Below are positions 1 through 13,003 of a stretch of 64,000 nt of DNA, in pieces (within the stretch, counting starts at the first letter, position 1; each line of letters starts with the position of its first letter). The stretch is from Ianthella basta (lineage: Eukaryota > Porifera > Demospongiae > Verongiida > Ianthellidae): NCBI GenBank assembly GCA_964019415.1, contig OZ025886.1, forward strand, positions 4,278,201 through 4,342,200, in the 5' to 3' direction. A program made the position numbers and the translations under genes. The notes below the pieces were generated by a model. The model ran no database searches. It worked only from the letters and a program-made list of their open reading frames with translations, and was not told where the DNA came from.

Positions 1-2224
1 CGAGAAGCAGATGTGTTCTGTGGTTCTCTAGGCTACCCCAAGGCCTTCTCTAATCCCAGCACAGCCTCACTTCTTGGTTGCAGCCCTGGCTCAGCTGGAT
101 GCCCCGATGTGGGCCGGACCATGCCTTACGACGTGGACTGCACCGGTGCTGAGAATGACCTGAAAAGGTGTAGGTTCATCGAGTGGAGGACCCAGAGATC
201 ACCCTCCAGTTATGCTGCAGTGCAGTGTGGCTATGCTGCCATCCAGACCTGTGTCACTACCGATGTGAGATATTCAGTAATCTTTACAACTAAGTTCACT
301 TCATTGTAGCCCTGCAATAGAGCTAACTGAGTTACACTATGCATTAAAGACTGCTCTGTTGGTATGTGTGTTGTCCTTCCTTGTTGTGTGCTGCAGATGC
401 AAGTTCGTCTGCGTGCGTCACCAGCACCAGGAAGGGGTCGCCTGGAAGTGAAACACAGAGGGACCTGGGGAGCCGTGTGCGGGAGAGGTTTTGATCAGAA
501 TGATGCCAATGTTGTCTGTCGCCAGCTAGGCTACGGATCAGCGCAGGATTTCTATGTCAGGTCAGTGCAGATACCCATGCTATACAGCTACAGGTGTCCT
601 AGAACAGGATGGCTGCCTGGTCTGGAGAGCTACACAGAAATGAGATAGCCAATAGATGAATCATACATCATTCAGTGTAATGATTGTTCATGTCTTCAGG
701 AGTCACTATGCAGAAGGCCATGATAGAATACACGTTCGTGACTTGCGATGTGTTGGCAATGAGAGAACACTTGCAGACTGTGGTTACACTGACACTGGAG
801 TGACAGATGTATGCACGCACGCAGATGATGTGGCTGTTGTGTGCAACGTGCCTGAAGCGTGCCCTAGAGAGGTGAGCAAACACATTCACTACATGCCCCG
901 GCTGTCAGCAAAGTTCAGTCTTGTGAAGAGTCAGGTCCGCACTGTATGTATTTTATATCTAGGTCAGATTACAAGATCATTTTAATTTTTCTTCCCTGCA
1001 GAGGAGGGTAAGACTCTATGCCTCTGGTGGAAATAACTTCTTGGAAGTGCAGGTGAATGGTGTGTGGGGGTTAGTGTGCCCCAGTGATCTTGCTAACTGG
1101 AGAGAAGAAGGCAGAGTGGTCTGCAGGTCTCTGCAGAAGGAGTTTTACTCAAATGCCAGGGCAGCAACCCCGTTTGGCTACAGTGGTGTACGTTACTCAG
1201 GACGGCTGGTTTGCAGTGGGAATGAGGCATACCCTGAAAGATGCCAGTTCCAATTCTCACGGGGCTCATGTGGTAATGCTTTAGCTATTGACTGTACTGA
1301 AGGTAGGTAGAAATAACTGTAGTCACAGTGTATAGTGTAGTTGTGAATGGTGTGTGGTGGATGTGTACTGAGTAGGTGTGCTTTGATATACTGGAATAGG
1401 GTAAATATGTTACTTTGCAAGTGTGTGTGGGTAGTATCACCAGTTCTCACAGTTTATTGAATAAAGCATGATGTACAGTTTTGTTCTGCTCACTCAGAGC
1501 TCCCGGATTTGGTCCCTGATGTGAATCAGATTCGTAACTCACTCAAGGGCTTTGCCTCCTCCATTGACCTGCGCGCCCTGAACACCTTGACTTGCGCTGT
1601 CGAGGAGAACTGCCTTGCTTCAGATGCAGCTGACGCTCTTCAGAATAACCCCACTCAGATCAGGAGGCTGCTACGGTTTGACAGCCTGACAATGAACTGG
1701 GGTAAAGCAGACTTCAGGCCAGTCCTGGACCGTAGTCAGTGGATCTACCACGACTGTCATCGTCACTATCACTCCTTCGAGTCCTTTATCAACTACGACC
1801 TCCTCTTCAGTGATGGCCGTGATGTGGCTCAGGGACACAAGGCCAGTTTTTGTCTTGAAGACTCACTTTGCCCCAGAGGTGTGGAGAAGTACAAATGCTT
1901 CCGAGGTGTGCAGGGGATCGCAGTTGGATGCGGCGATCTTTATTCCGCAGTCCTTGACTGTCAGTGGATTGATGTCACTAGGATTGGCAGCGGTTCCTAC
2001 CAACTGAGATTGTCAGTCAACCAGGATAGGCTACCAGAAGAAGCCGACTTTGACAACAACCAAGTTGTTTGTGACATCTCCATTCAGGGTAACAGTGTTA
2101 CTCTGCACTATTGCTACCTCTCTGGTCAGTTTGCTGGTATAGCTGAGTTAGTCATTGTGTTTAAGAATGAATGTCACTGTCTTTTTATTACCTTGCAGGC
2201 TATGAGGAAGATCTGCTAAGATAA
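1..2224 (+). CDS. Lysyl oxidase-like protein (SRCR-LOX), 5'-truncated by window edge
   Basis: Secreted copper amine oxidase of the LOXL2/3/4 type, which oxidises lysines of matrix proteins so that they cross-link. Exons read as <1..264, 397..560, 700..871, 1002..1302, 1498..2124 and 2199..2224; all splice phases agree. The visible part starts inside the second SRCR domain and continues with SRCR3 (397-871), a divergent SRCR4 (1002-1302) and the LOX catalytic domain. The copper motif DCHRHYHS is present. The lysine of [10 protein letters not shown] and the tyrosine of CGDLYS correspond to the lysine tyrosylquinone cofactor pair. The last coding exon adds only about eight residues before TAA. 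Exon lengths match the downstream copy (164-nt exon in both; 172 versus 175 nt for the next), so the two genes arose by tandem duplication. Signal peptide and SRCR1 lie outside the window. Confidence 0.9.
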
Positions 2225-2502
2225 AGAGGAAGAGAAATTAACAATTTTTAACTACAAAAATATTTTATACAAATTCATTGTCACTAGTACTCCTTCCATC
2301 CATGAGAAGAGATATGACACATTATTACACATATTACATCACTGTTTCCAGTACATTATTATATGAAGTCGTTATGCTACTGTACTCGGTTTGTATTTTA
2401 TGTCATGGCTGTCAAGGGTGCAAAGTTCAACTGTGCAGCGCGCTCCTTTGTTCTTTGTTTTGCATGAAGATTAGCGGTGGTGCAAACCAAGCGCTGACGA
2501 GC

Positions 2503-5500
2503 ATGCGTGTAGCAGTCTTTGTTGTTCTTGTGTTTCTGTATGCGCGCGTATGCGCCCAAACGAATGGAAAGGATCCAACTATCCCCGTTCGTATCCGAGG
2601 GAGCAAGCCAGGCGAGGGGAGAGTGGAAGTGTTTCACAAAGGGCAGTGGGGCTCAGTATGCGACGACAGGTGGGACTACTACGACGCCCTTGTGGTGTGC
2701 CGAATGTTGGGCTTTTCAGACGCACTACAGGCAGTATCCAGCGGTCGCCTAGGAAGCATGAGCGAATCTGCACCCATATGGATGGACAACGTGCATTGCA
2801 GAGGAAGGGAGGATAGTATACTCAGCTGCTTAGCGAATCCCTTGGGAAAGCACGACTGTACCCACAAAGAAGATGCAGGAGTAAAGTGCGCAGTTCCCAT
2901 CCCCGCCAAAGTGGACATTCTCCCCATTAGAATCTTCTGCCCAGCATGTAACAGCAGCGGCAACGTTACTGGGAGCTGCAAGGAATGTGGCGGTGCGATG
3001 CAATGCGACGAGAGAAACTGTAGCAGCCGCGTGGAAGTGGAAGGGTTTCCGCAAGCTTTCTACGGCGGGAAGTGGCGCTTTATCGACGGCAGTCGCTGGG
3101 GCCGGAAAGAATCTTTCGTGTTCTGCGGCCAGCTAGGCTACCCCACCTCTTTCGCTCAGCCATCCCTTGACGAGCTGGTGGGCTGTGACAACGAAAACGA
3201 TAGCACATGCTGCCCCGGCGATTGGAGAGATGAAGTAAACAACCCCATTATGTACGGCCTGCAGTGTGATGGGCATGAAGGGGCAATGAAAAATTGTTTC
3301 TTTTCAAGCTGGTATTACGCTCGCTGGTTGAACTGGAAGGCAGGAAAGTACGCTACTGTTAGATGTGGGTATGGCCCTGGACAGCTCTGCCCCAGTGCTG
3401 GTCAGGTGAGCTGCTGCATCTTCGCCATATACGTATGTTGTACCTTCATGACTTGTGGCAACTTTATTATGCAATTATACTGTACTTCATCTAATAAACC
3501 ATGGCTTGAAGTCCCTGGGGAAAGTGATGTGTTGCTGCAGTGGCTGCATTGCATACAAATTACTTTATGGTTCATTGTTAGCTGGCTGATGACCCAATTT
3601 CAACTTGGCTAATTCCTTTAGCCTGGTGGCATAACTGGCCCGCAGGCATACGTATACATGAGCTTACAGCCCATGGACTCAGACTTCTGCCAGAATATAA
3701 TTACTCAGCCTTAGATTCACCTCAGCCTCGTACCATATTCTGGCTACAGTCTTCACCCTTGGGCTATAACTTATATCTACCACAAGTTAAACCACCATCA
3801 AGTGTTGTGCAAGTTGTGCTCATCATGTTGCTGTGTGCCCTGCCCTTGGCTGCAGATCCCTTTGAGGCTGCAAGCCTGCCCCTACACGGGCATAGGAAGA
3901 GTGGAAGTATACACAGGGTCCACCTGGGGTACCATTTGCGGCCGGGGGTTCGACAGTAATGACGCCAATGTTATCTGCCGTCAACTGGGATTTGGTACTG
4001 CCAAGTATGCATATGCCAGGTAAGAAATACACTAGGAGTGAAGGTGTGCACTATACGTATGAAGTATACCAAGTACATATTTAGTTGCACTATTCATTTT
4101 GTGCATCTGTGAGTTGATTTACCTCAGCATTAGCTATCATTGCTAATGCTGAAGTATATGTAGCAATATGTTAAAAGGTACAGATAAGCAGTTTTCTGTA
4201 CAGTGTGAATATGATTGTGATCAGCTACTGGTCTTGGCTCTACAGGAGAGAATACGGCATGGGAACAGGCCCAGTTGACATGTGGAACTTACAGTGCAAG
4301 GGAGACGAGTCAGGTCTAAGGAAGTGTGTGTATGAGCGAGGTGATCTTGGCTGCAGCCATCTTGATGATGTTGCTGTGGAATGTACACTGCCCACAACTT
4401 GTGCACAAAATGAGAAGGAGGTATGCCCTCACATGTGTCCTACATACACAGGTACAATACTGTTGTGTGTGGGGGGGAGGCGTATGTAATGTGTGTGGGG
4501 GGGAGGGGAGGTTTATGTATGTAACATGTGTGGGGGGGCTTATGTATTGTGTGTGTGGGGGCTTATGTATCATGTGTGTTAGGGGCTTATGTATCATGTG
4601 TGGGGGGCTTATGTATCGTGTGGAGTGGTGGTGGGGCTTATGTAATGTGTGTCAGTGCTTGTATACTGTTCACTAGTTAGGAAATTGAACAATTATTTGC
4701 ACAATGCTTCAACAGCCGTGCGGCATCACCATCACTGATGCATGATACCGAAACAGAAGTGTGGACCCTATTTTGATCTGTATTAAACTGCAGCACTGAT
4801 GGCGATAGCTCTCTACCTGTCGAAACAATTAGCAAGTAATTGTTCCTGGCTATTGGGGGGCTTTGTTCAGAAACACTACATGCCTGTACCCGGCCAGCCA
4901 CAAAGGTTTCTTCCCATGCCCAGCTAATTATTATTGCAGTACTCCTTCACCCTCATACAGGTGAACTCACGGCTTCATGTGATAGCAGTGAGAGATACAC
5001 GGTACCATTATGTGCGATATAGACACGATTCCTTTCTCGAAGTGCAAGTGGATGGAGAATGGGGTTTGATGTGCCATGTCTTCACAGACAGCTTGCAGCT
5101 GGCAGGGCAGGTCGTATGTCGGGAACACATGAAGCAGTTTTACTCTGGACATCGGAGTGGTGATGCAGCTGGGTACTCTGGACCACGGTTCTATGGTACA
5201 ATGGAATGCAATGGAGATGAGTTAAGTACTGACCAGTGCAAGATGACATTTGTGAAGTTGTGGACATGTGGCTATGTGAAGGAAACTATCATTGACTGCT
5301 CCTTGAGTAAGTTTCCATACAATGACATTATGTATAGATACTACTGTGCATATTAGTGTATAATTATACATACTGATCCAGTCACATATTGAACTGGTTT
5401 GTAATTGATTCACATTCATGGCACATGATGGTGATCCTTGTTTCTCATATATCTAGGTCTCCCTGATATGGTACCAAGTGTCTCTGCACTGAGGGACTCC

Positions 5501-6097
5501 ATCGTCATGCAATACATGCCCATGACTCACCTCCAGTGTGCTCTGGAGGAAGGGTGTCTTGCAAAGCAGGCAGGCAGGTTGTCTAGTAGAGGCTACCGCA
5601 GGTTACTTCGATTTGACAGCTTCATTATAAATTTGGGCACTGGTGACTTTATTCCTTATGAGGATACAAGTGACTGGGAATACCATGAGTGTCATAATCA
5701 TTACCACTCCCACAAACAGTTTACATCCTATGAGCTCTTGTACCTCAACGGCACCCAGGCCACAGAGGGACATAAAGCAAGCTTTTGCTTGGAGGACACT
5801 GAGTGTTTGTATGGGAGCAAGAGGTTCTTCTGTTCTGGCCGTCGTGCTCAAGGAATCTCTGTAGGATGTGGAGACTTGTACGCCTCGCGCCTGGACTGTC
5901 AGTGGCTGGACGTCACCGGTGTACCTGACTACACCGAGTATGACTTGAAAATCACTGCCAACCCGTCACGGAACCCTGCAGAATTGGACTATTGCAACAA
6001 TGTTGTTACCTGCCGCATCTACATCCATACCGGTACAAGCGTACGAGTCCAGTCTCCTCCCGGCTGCCGTCTGTCTGTACCAGACGATTGCCGTTAG
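2503..6097 (+). CDS. Lysyl oxidase-like protein, four SRCR domains plus LOX, complete
   Basis: Complete LOXL2/3/4-type gene. Exons 2503..3405, 3856..4019, 4246..4420, 4961..5306 and 5457..6097 join in phase. I chose the ATG at 2503 because it opens a signal peptide ([19 protein letters not shown]); an upstream in-frame Met at 2464 is possible but would bury it. Exon 1 carries SRCR1 and SRCR2, exons 2-3 SRCR3, exon 4 a divergent SRCR4 and exon 5 the LOX domain. This SRCR4-LOX order equals vertebrate LOXL2, LOXL3 and LOXL4. The copper ligands lie in ECHNHYHS. The cofactor Lys ([10 protein letters not shown]) and Tyr (CGDLYA) are both present, so an active enzyme is predicted. It lies 278 bp after the first copy on the same strand. 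Vertebrate paralogue assignment is not possible from this view. Confidence 0.92.
4450..4660 (+). repeat. G-rich degenerate tandem repeat in LOXL intron 3
   Basis: About seven degenerate copies of a 20-35 bp unit built on GTGTGTGGGGGGCTTATGTA. It lies within the intron between SRCR3 and SRCR4 of the complete LOXL gene. The G runs on the sense strand could form quadruplexes in the pre-mRNA. The translated open frames across it are composition artefacts. Confidence 0.8.
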
Positions 6098-6842
6098 AAT
6101 TAAGTGCTATGCTATGACAGTGAGTCCGAGTGTCATCTACATAGATCTCTTGTTGCCACATATTAATGAATTGTGTTGACAGGAGAGTTAACTGTCTTTC
6201 TATTTTGCCATTCACTGATGAAAGTGAACTTCGATGAGTCACTGAAATGTCTCTGTACTGTTTCAGTTTATGAACAGTATCAAGCAATCGCGAATAATTT
6301 GCACATTGCCTCTCTCTATCACAAGTGTACATAGCCAGTGTTTGTGAGCATCGTTTACAGTATGTAACACACTTGTCTATTCTCTAACCACTTGACATGC
6401 AGACTAATGACCTGACTGACTGCACTTGGGAAGCGAAACACAACTGAGTGTTCCACACATACATGCACACAAATTAATGAGAAATTTCTGTCTTCACCCG
6501 TACTGCTTGCATATCATGCACTACGTAAATTACAACAGTTGTATGAATATTTGTAATGTAGCCTTTGCGTTGCTTTATATGCAAGTCAATAGTTGTAATT
6601 CTGCAATGTTGTGTCAGTGGTGTAGCTGAATAGCTGGATGCAAGCCTTGATCAGTTCATCCTTCAGTTATTTCCATATTTAGAAGTCAAACACACAATAC
6701 AAGGTAAACACTAATGTGCATATGATTATACTGAGGTTTTGAAAGAAGTCAATAAGTACAATACAACACTTCATATTGCATGGGCAGCCATGTCAATACA
6801 GAACATGTTTGCACTACATGTAAGCCTACTGCATGGTTTCCA
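6098..6842. other. Intergenic, convergent 3' ends of LOXL and ORC1
   Basis: The 745-bp gap between the LOXL stop codon and the ORC1 stop codon, with the two genes converging. Moderately AT-rich with scattered short open frames that have no recognisable domain or codon bias. It presumably holds both 3' UTRs. I see no RNA gene or repeat. Confidence 0.6.
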
Positions 6843-8156
6843 CTATTGCTGCAAAGCAAAGATGACATCATCTACACTGACATTGAGACGTACTCTCCGG
6901 AAGAGATCAAGACGAGTGGCCTCAAGCAGAATGAGACGTGTGGTGAAGAGACGATGGCATACTTCTGTAGCCACTGACATGCAGGGAGGGCAGAGACCTG
7001 CATCGGATGGAGAAGAAGGCACATGTGCAAGTCACACACACACACACAGACACACACACGTATGCGTGCAAACAAATGCGTATACACACGTATGTACATA
7101 TACACGTGTCTACACACACAATCGCATACACATCATCGGTTGCCAAGCAACTTACTGTACACACATTTGTGCAGGGTACATACAAACATACCCTCAATCC
7201 GACTAACAGCCAAAAGTTGCTTGTACACCTGAATGAAATGAACACAGAAGCACAGTGCATCAAATGCAGCCTGCTGGCAGTAAATGTGTGCATTTATCTT
7301 GATACGAGTGCAACAGGTCTGCTGTGTTGGATACACAAGAAATGTAGAAGACTCACATCTTCAAATGTTGCCTCTTCCAGCCCAGACCTGCGAAACTCTG
7401 CTACCACAGCCTTCAGAAACAGCTTCTCCATCAGAGACGCCATCCTGCATACACCAGAAAGGAGGAGCATATAAGTCCCATGCAAGCAGCGAGTAAGAAT
7501 TAGGAGTGCCCACCCTATACTATACCTCCTGTTAACACAGTGGGAGTAGAATGGAGTTAGAAAGTGCCCTACCCAAAACTGGTGGCAGTGAAATGCATGC
7601 ACTGTAACCACATGCATAAAGGCATGGTCTGTACACGCACAGTTTTGGGAGGGTGAAAGTCTCTACACAATGTGTGCCTTTCTGACCTCATGGCCATGAT
7701 CTTTGGCGATGTGAACATCTCTGTCACTGCTGCTTCAATGTCCTTTAGCCCCACCAAGCCACTCCCACCCTGACGACTCTCGGAGAGTTCTGTAGCTCTG
7801 CGACAGATGTTGAGTGCCCTGCGTGCATCCCCAGACACAGCAGCCACCTACAGTACGTACAAATAAGTTGACAGCTATGCCAGAGCATTAAGCACACAAA
7901 CATACACAGAATGTACAATTCCATATGTAATGCATACACACACACACACACACACACATTCACACACAGACACAGACACACACGCACACAGACACAGACG
8001 CACACAGACACACAGACACACGCACACACAGACACACACACACACAGACACACACAGACACAGACACACACACACACACAGACACACACACACACACACA
8101 CACAGACACACACACACATGCACACACAGACACACACACACACACATACACACACA

Positions 8157-8231
<75 letters not shown>

Positions 8232-11200
8232 CTCAGTTAGCCCTATGTACATACGTACCTTCCTAGAGGCCAGCTCAATCGCATCAGGCTCAAAGATCTG
8301 CAGTCCTTCCAGCCGGGAGCACACTATCTCCTGGAGTTGTTTGAAGGTGTATGGCTGAAACGTCAGTCTTGTCAGCCCCTGTGTGTGTACATAAGTTGCA
8401 CAGAGTCAAACATGACATGCAAGTTGATGTGCCTGGGGTATGCAGACCATCTCTCCCCCTCTCCCTCCCTCCCTCCCTCCCATTGCACCCATGCAGCTCT
8501 TCTCTCTTGCCTCACCAGTCTACTAGAGACTCGGTTCATCATGATGCGCTCCGGGAGGTCCATCGTGTTGGCCACTGCCAGCACAATCAGCCCTGTATTG
8601 GCTCTGGTCGGCCAGTCAAACAGATTGTACAGTACAGTCTGCTTGCGTGTCCACAGCAGGTCCAGCTGCATTGGGCGGGGCAGGGTGGGAAGGAGGCGGG
8701 GCAGGAGTGGAGGGATGGACAGCAAGTATGACAAATTGCAGCATATGATCAGGTGCAATGTGAATGCAGTGAGATCAACAGAGATCAAGGTCCTGCTGCA
8801 TACCTCATCTGCTAGCAGCACCACGGTGGGCCTGGACTTGTCATGCTGTTGTCGTCCGCTGAAATACTTGTCCAGCAAGCTGGTGGCATTGTCTGCCGAC
8901 ACGTGCTCCCCTTTCAGTTGCTGCCGACGAATCACAAATTGACAGACAACATATCCCATCGTACAACACACACTGTAAACATTATGTTGAACCATCATTG
9001 GGGTGGCAATCCAATTGGCTGTGCACACCATATCTTACTATACTACACTATGTACAGTTCAACCACAACTCAATCGCTGTGACCACCAGAAGTGAATGCT
9101 ATGTAATGCCACCATGCAACCAAGATTAGCAATGTTGCCAACTAAGGGCTTCCTTGATGACACACACAATTCAACCCCTACACACACAATATGCACAAAA
9201 ACGTGCATACAAACGCATACTTCTTAGTGATACAGCTAGCCTGGTGTGTAATCACGGTTACTTTGATCATATACATATTGTATATCACCTACACACCCAC
9301 TGTAAGCACACACCCACACCCATCCACACCCACACACCTTCCAAATAAGGGGATAGGCCTGGTATGGGTCGGTCATCCTCATCCCATTGATCTCAACAAA
9401 CTTGAACTGCGGCACAAGCCCTTCCGCCTCAGCCTCCTTCAGGCTACACATCACCTCGTGCACAGTCGCAGTCTTCCCAGTACCAGGGACACCAGATATG
9501 TATAGACACCTATAGCAGCAACATACACACACACACAGTACAGACAGTGCCATACAATACATACGTACGTATATAATTATGAGGCTGTTTCAGGGAGAAC
9601 CTTCCATACGTACGTGCATGCACATTTTTCATTCAGTAGATGTACAAACACTGAGCACAGTGGTTGTGTACTGTTAAGCTGTGCTAACCAGAGCAACAGA
9701 GGACATGCACACGTGAAAGAATTTCAGGGAAAATGGGTGAGGTGCTTCGCTATTGAACCACGCTGCATCTCCAAACTGGTTACAAATAGTGTTCACCGTG
9801 AGTAATCATGGCTTGGACTTGGCGGTTAACTAGTGCCAACTTCTTCCCACTCACCCTCCTCCTTGCTGTTTCAGCTTCTTCTCCACAAAGCTGAAGATTT
9901 GTGCAAATTGCTGCTCTCGACAAGGAAGACTGCTAGGAACTGCTGACACATGAAGTCTAAACAAAAGAAAGATGAGCCCCAATAAAAAATGTATAAAGAA
10001 GCACATTTTAGGTTATAATGAGCCATGACTGTACCAACCAGTCTATATACCTTCAGATGAAACAAAATATAATGAGAGAAAGGGCAATGCACTTTTTATT
10101 GAAATTGTTTAATTTCATTCTACAAACTCACCGCTCCTGGGCAAGTCGATAGTCATTCTGCCCTACTGACTCCAGGATTGATCTCTTTGGCAAAGAAATG
10201 GTCAGGTCCTTCAATCGGCTTCCACACATCCGCTTTGTCATGGTTAAAGGGCTCGTCTTCTTCTTTGAATCAGTCCTTCTTGGAGTGCAGGTAAGTGGTG
10301 TCTTTGGTGTATTCAGTTTACTCAGTTTCTCCCTTTGCTTTGTTCCCTGCCTGGAAGGTGTTGTGGTCTTTCGACGAAGTGGAGGGCTTGCAAAATTTGA
10401 ATCATCTTCAGAGTCAGAATTGAACTCGAAAGGGTCTTCACTGTCCACATGATCTTTGATGTTGAAAGCTGGATCCTCACCATCGGAATCATCTAAATTG
10501 AGTTTCCTGCGTGCACTGCTTCTCCTTGTTCCCCTCATCTGCTTCACTGGTGTCTTTTCCTCAGCAAGTGAAGCAAGAATGTCTTCTTCTTCCTCCGTGT
10601 ACAGCTTCCGCCGTTTGCTGGGTGGTGTCTTCTCCATCACCAAGGTTGAATGTTTGTCTGTGTACTGATGTCCACTGCTGGTCACATTGTCGACATTCTT
10701 CATCAGAGAAGCAAATTTGCGAGTGGGCCTTGCTCGTGGCAGTGCAGATTCACATAGTCTTGATTGCTGTGGAAGATTCATTGATTCGCTTGGAGGCTTA
10801 GTTGCACTCCTGGGCATGTTGTGAGGTCTTGCTGCATTTGTGCACTTGGCAGGAGCCACTGCATTCTCTTTATCCTCGCGGCAGAAGGAGAGCTGCCCAC
10901 AACTCTCGCATTGGCCAGAGGTAACCCCTCCTGCCATATCCAACACAGCACGGTAAAAATACATGTGCGAACGGGTTGTTTCTCTCCGTTTTCTTGACAT
11001 CAGTGGCTTTCTCTCTTCAGCACAAGCCAGGCAGAGGCATGGAAAGGGATGAGCTTTCCTGGCAACACATGCAAAAGAAATCAGCTCAGAATGTGCAGAC
11101 AAGTACATCTCATCCTTGTGGGGCTCGAGGCAGCGAAGGATTGGGGCACGTTTCGGTCCCATCAACTCCTCCAGCTCTTGCTTTGAATAGAACCAAGTGA

Positions 11201-11793
11201 TCTTTGCATTCTGGACGTCATCAATCTCATTGCATAAAATGTCTACCAATTTGCCATAGGATGACACTGGTTTGTCTTGTCCCTTTACATTGCAGTTCAC
11301 CTCAACACAGTCCCCCACAGCAATCGAGACTGGGACGCTGCAGAGTTGAGAGGGAGACACAGTGCAATGCTGGCTCCAAGCTAACAAACGTGTGGAATAA
11401 AGATGTAACTAATCGAGTCGTTGCCACTTTAACACAATAGAACCAGTCTAAGATGGTCACTGTGTTAAGCAGCCACCTCTCTAAAACAGCCAACTTCCCT
11501 GGCCCTAAATAGCACTAATGCATTCCAATCTACCTCTATACAGAAGCCACCTCTCTGTACAGGTCAGTTAGAACTGGCCCACAGGTGGCTGTTTTAGAAA
11601 GGTTTCGCTGTAGTTCCAATACAACGTAGCACTTGGCAACCAAAACTGCGTATTGTGCACTATCGTGTTAAAGGGGCATTTTACCTACTACACACAGAGA
11701 TTCTCACCGATCTTCAAGTACAACGGTAACTGAGGCACCGGCTGGATTTTGAAGCCTATTGTTCTTGCGAGCTGAGCGCCTTATAGCCGACAT
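6843..11793 (-). CDS. ORC1: Origin recognition complex subunit 1
   Basis: Largest ORC subunit, an AAA+ ATPase that binds replication origins and loads MCM helicase with CDC6. Eleven exons on the complement (transcript order): 11708..11793, 10132..11337, 9855..9956, 9338..9509, 8804..8920, 8516..8665, 8259..8378, 7687..7847, 7357..7444, 7192..7228, 6843..6997. All phases agree and predict about 797 residues (human ORC1 is 861). Exon 2 holds the BAH domain, then a basic, phosphosite-rich linker. The AAA+ domain shows LHVSAVP, Walker A GVPGTGKT, Walker B VVLLADELDLLW and sensor 1 [18 protein letters not shown]. The winged-helix end reads [17 protein letters not shown]. The small 37-nt exon 10 is required for frame. 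Odd: a Cys-rich patch (CLCLAC, later CESC) in and after the BAH fold. It shares a divergent promoter with PARS2. Confidence 0.96.
7934..8230 (+). repeat. (CA)n microsatellite, interrupted
   Basis: About 300 bp of CA dinucleotides interrupted by CAGACA units, ending in a pure tract of roughly 75 bp. It sits in the ORC1 intron between the exons ending at 8259 and starting at 7847 on the - strand. On the transcribed strand it is (GT)n. Confidence 0.97.
11451..11612 (+). mobile_element. MITE-like dispersed element, copy 1
   Basis: A 160-bp unit in ORC1 intron 1. It begins near GATGGTCACTGTG, carries GCAGCCACCTCTCTAAAACA close to one end and GGCCCACAGGTGGCTGTTTTAG close to the other, so the subterminal parts are inverted repeats of each other. 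Sequence related over nearly its full length recurs at 13826-14010 (same orientation) and 47874-48030 (inverted). It has no coding capacity. A non-autonomous DNA transposon is the simplest reading; the target-site duplication is not clear. Confidence 0.65.
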
Positions 11794-11931
11794 CTTGCAC
11801 CTCCTGCAAAGACCGCCAAACACGCGCCACAATGGCACTGCTCATGCGCAGACCCAACAAATAACGATGGGAAACGAAATCACACGCAGACATTTTATCG
11901 CTCCGGATTCCCCTCTCTGGCTGCTGCAATC
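11794..11931. promoter_or_regulatory. Divergent promoter of ORC1 and PARS2
   Basis: Only 138 bp separate the two start codons, so both genes must use this segment. It contains GCTCATGCGCAG (about 11843-11854), close to the NRF1 palindrome typical of CpG-rich bidirectional promoters and nuclear genes for mitochondrial proteins, and a GC-rich CACGCGCCA stretch nearby. No TATA box is evident. Factor assignment is inference from motif resemblance. Confidence 0.6.
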
Positions 11932-12936
11932 ATGGCGTCTACTATAGCTACTGAAACAGCTGCAGCTGGTATTCGTAGGACGACCTCATCTCTGTTCATA
12001 CCGACCTCAAAGCACGTCATTAAACATCAAGATGCAGCTCCCCAGTACTCACACAGCATGACGGTAAGATGATTGTTTACATGGAGCAAATCAGACTTCA
12101 CTAGCTGGAGCTAATGCATTAAAGTATCCATGCCTGTTTTATTATCTTACTTGTAGCTGCTTCACAGAGCTGGTGTAGTGAGGCAGGCTGCGTCTGGTAT
12201 CTTCCACTTATTACCCATTGGCCTGCGGGCTATTGAGAAGCTTGTGAGGGTCATTGATGCAGAGATGCAGCGCATTGGAGGCGCCAAGATGTTACTTCCT
12301 TCACTGTTGACTGGAGCATTGTGGAGAAAAACTGGTGAGGGATATGAACAAAAGAGTAGTAATAAAGTTCATGGATGTTGCATATGTGCATAGGATTATC
12401 AGCAATTGTACAGTAGCTATAGCTAGCTATACAGAATTATTCGGAATGATGATGTTCCCAAAGGGAAAGTGTACGGTTGTGCCTAGTAGTGCCCTGTAGC
12501 CAAACCGCCATCTTGCTCAGGCTCGGCCTTCCAAAAGCTTTTGGGAGGGCAGAGTCTGTGCAAAGTGGTGTGAGACTGGGTAGTGCCAATGGAAGGCGGC
12601 TACAAACATGCCCTCTGTAAATGTGCTTCAAAGTCTAAGCATGTGTGTGACATGGTTTCACTTGTGTTCAGGTCGGTGGGATGACATGCACTCCGAGCTG
12701 TTTAAGCTGACAGACAGACATGACACAAACCTCTGCCTTGGACCGGTAAGGAGAGTTGCATGATGATATGCAAAGTGTTGTGTTGTAGCAGAGACAAGAG
12801 AGTATCTAGTAGTGTTTTTACTTTGTTGTTATGGACGCTTAGATTGGTGTTGTTATGTATAGGTATTCAGGCAGCAGTCTCAATTTTAGTTATTCTATTG
12901 GACAATGTGATGTGAGTGATTGTTGTGGTATATAGT

Positions 12937-13003
<67 letters not shown>

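Noticed and set aside
2278-2502. In-frame N-terminal extension of the second LOXL gene to 2278
   Set aside because: Cys-rich, low-complexity extension that would precede an obvious signal peptide at 2503.
7745-8324. Long Cys/Val- or Thr/His-repeat open frames across (CA)n tracts
   Set aside because: Microsatellite artefacts; same at 29280-29667, 34237-34966, 55131-55647, 58079-58446 and 59707-60296.
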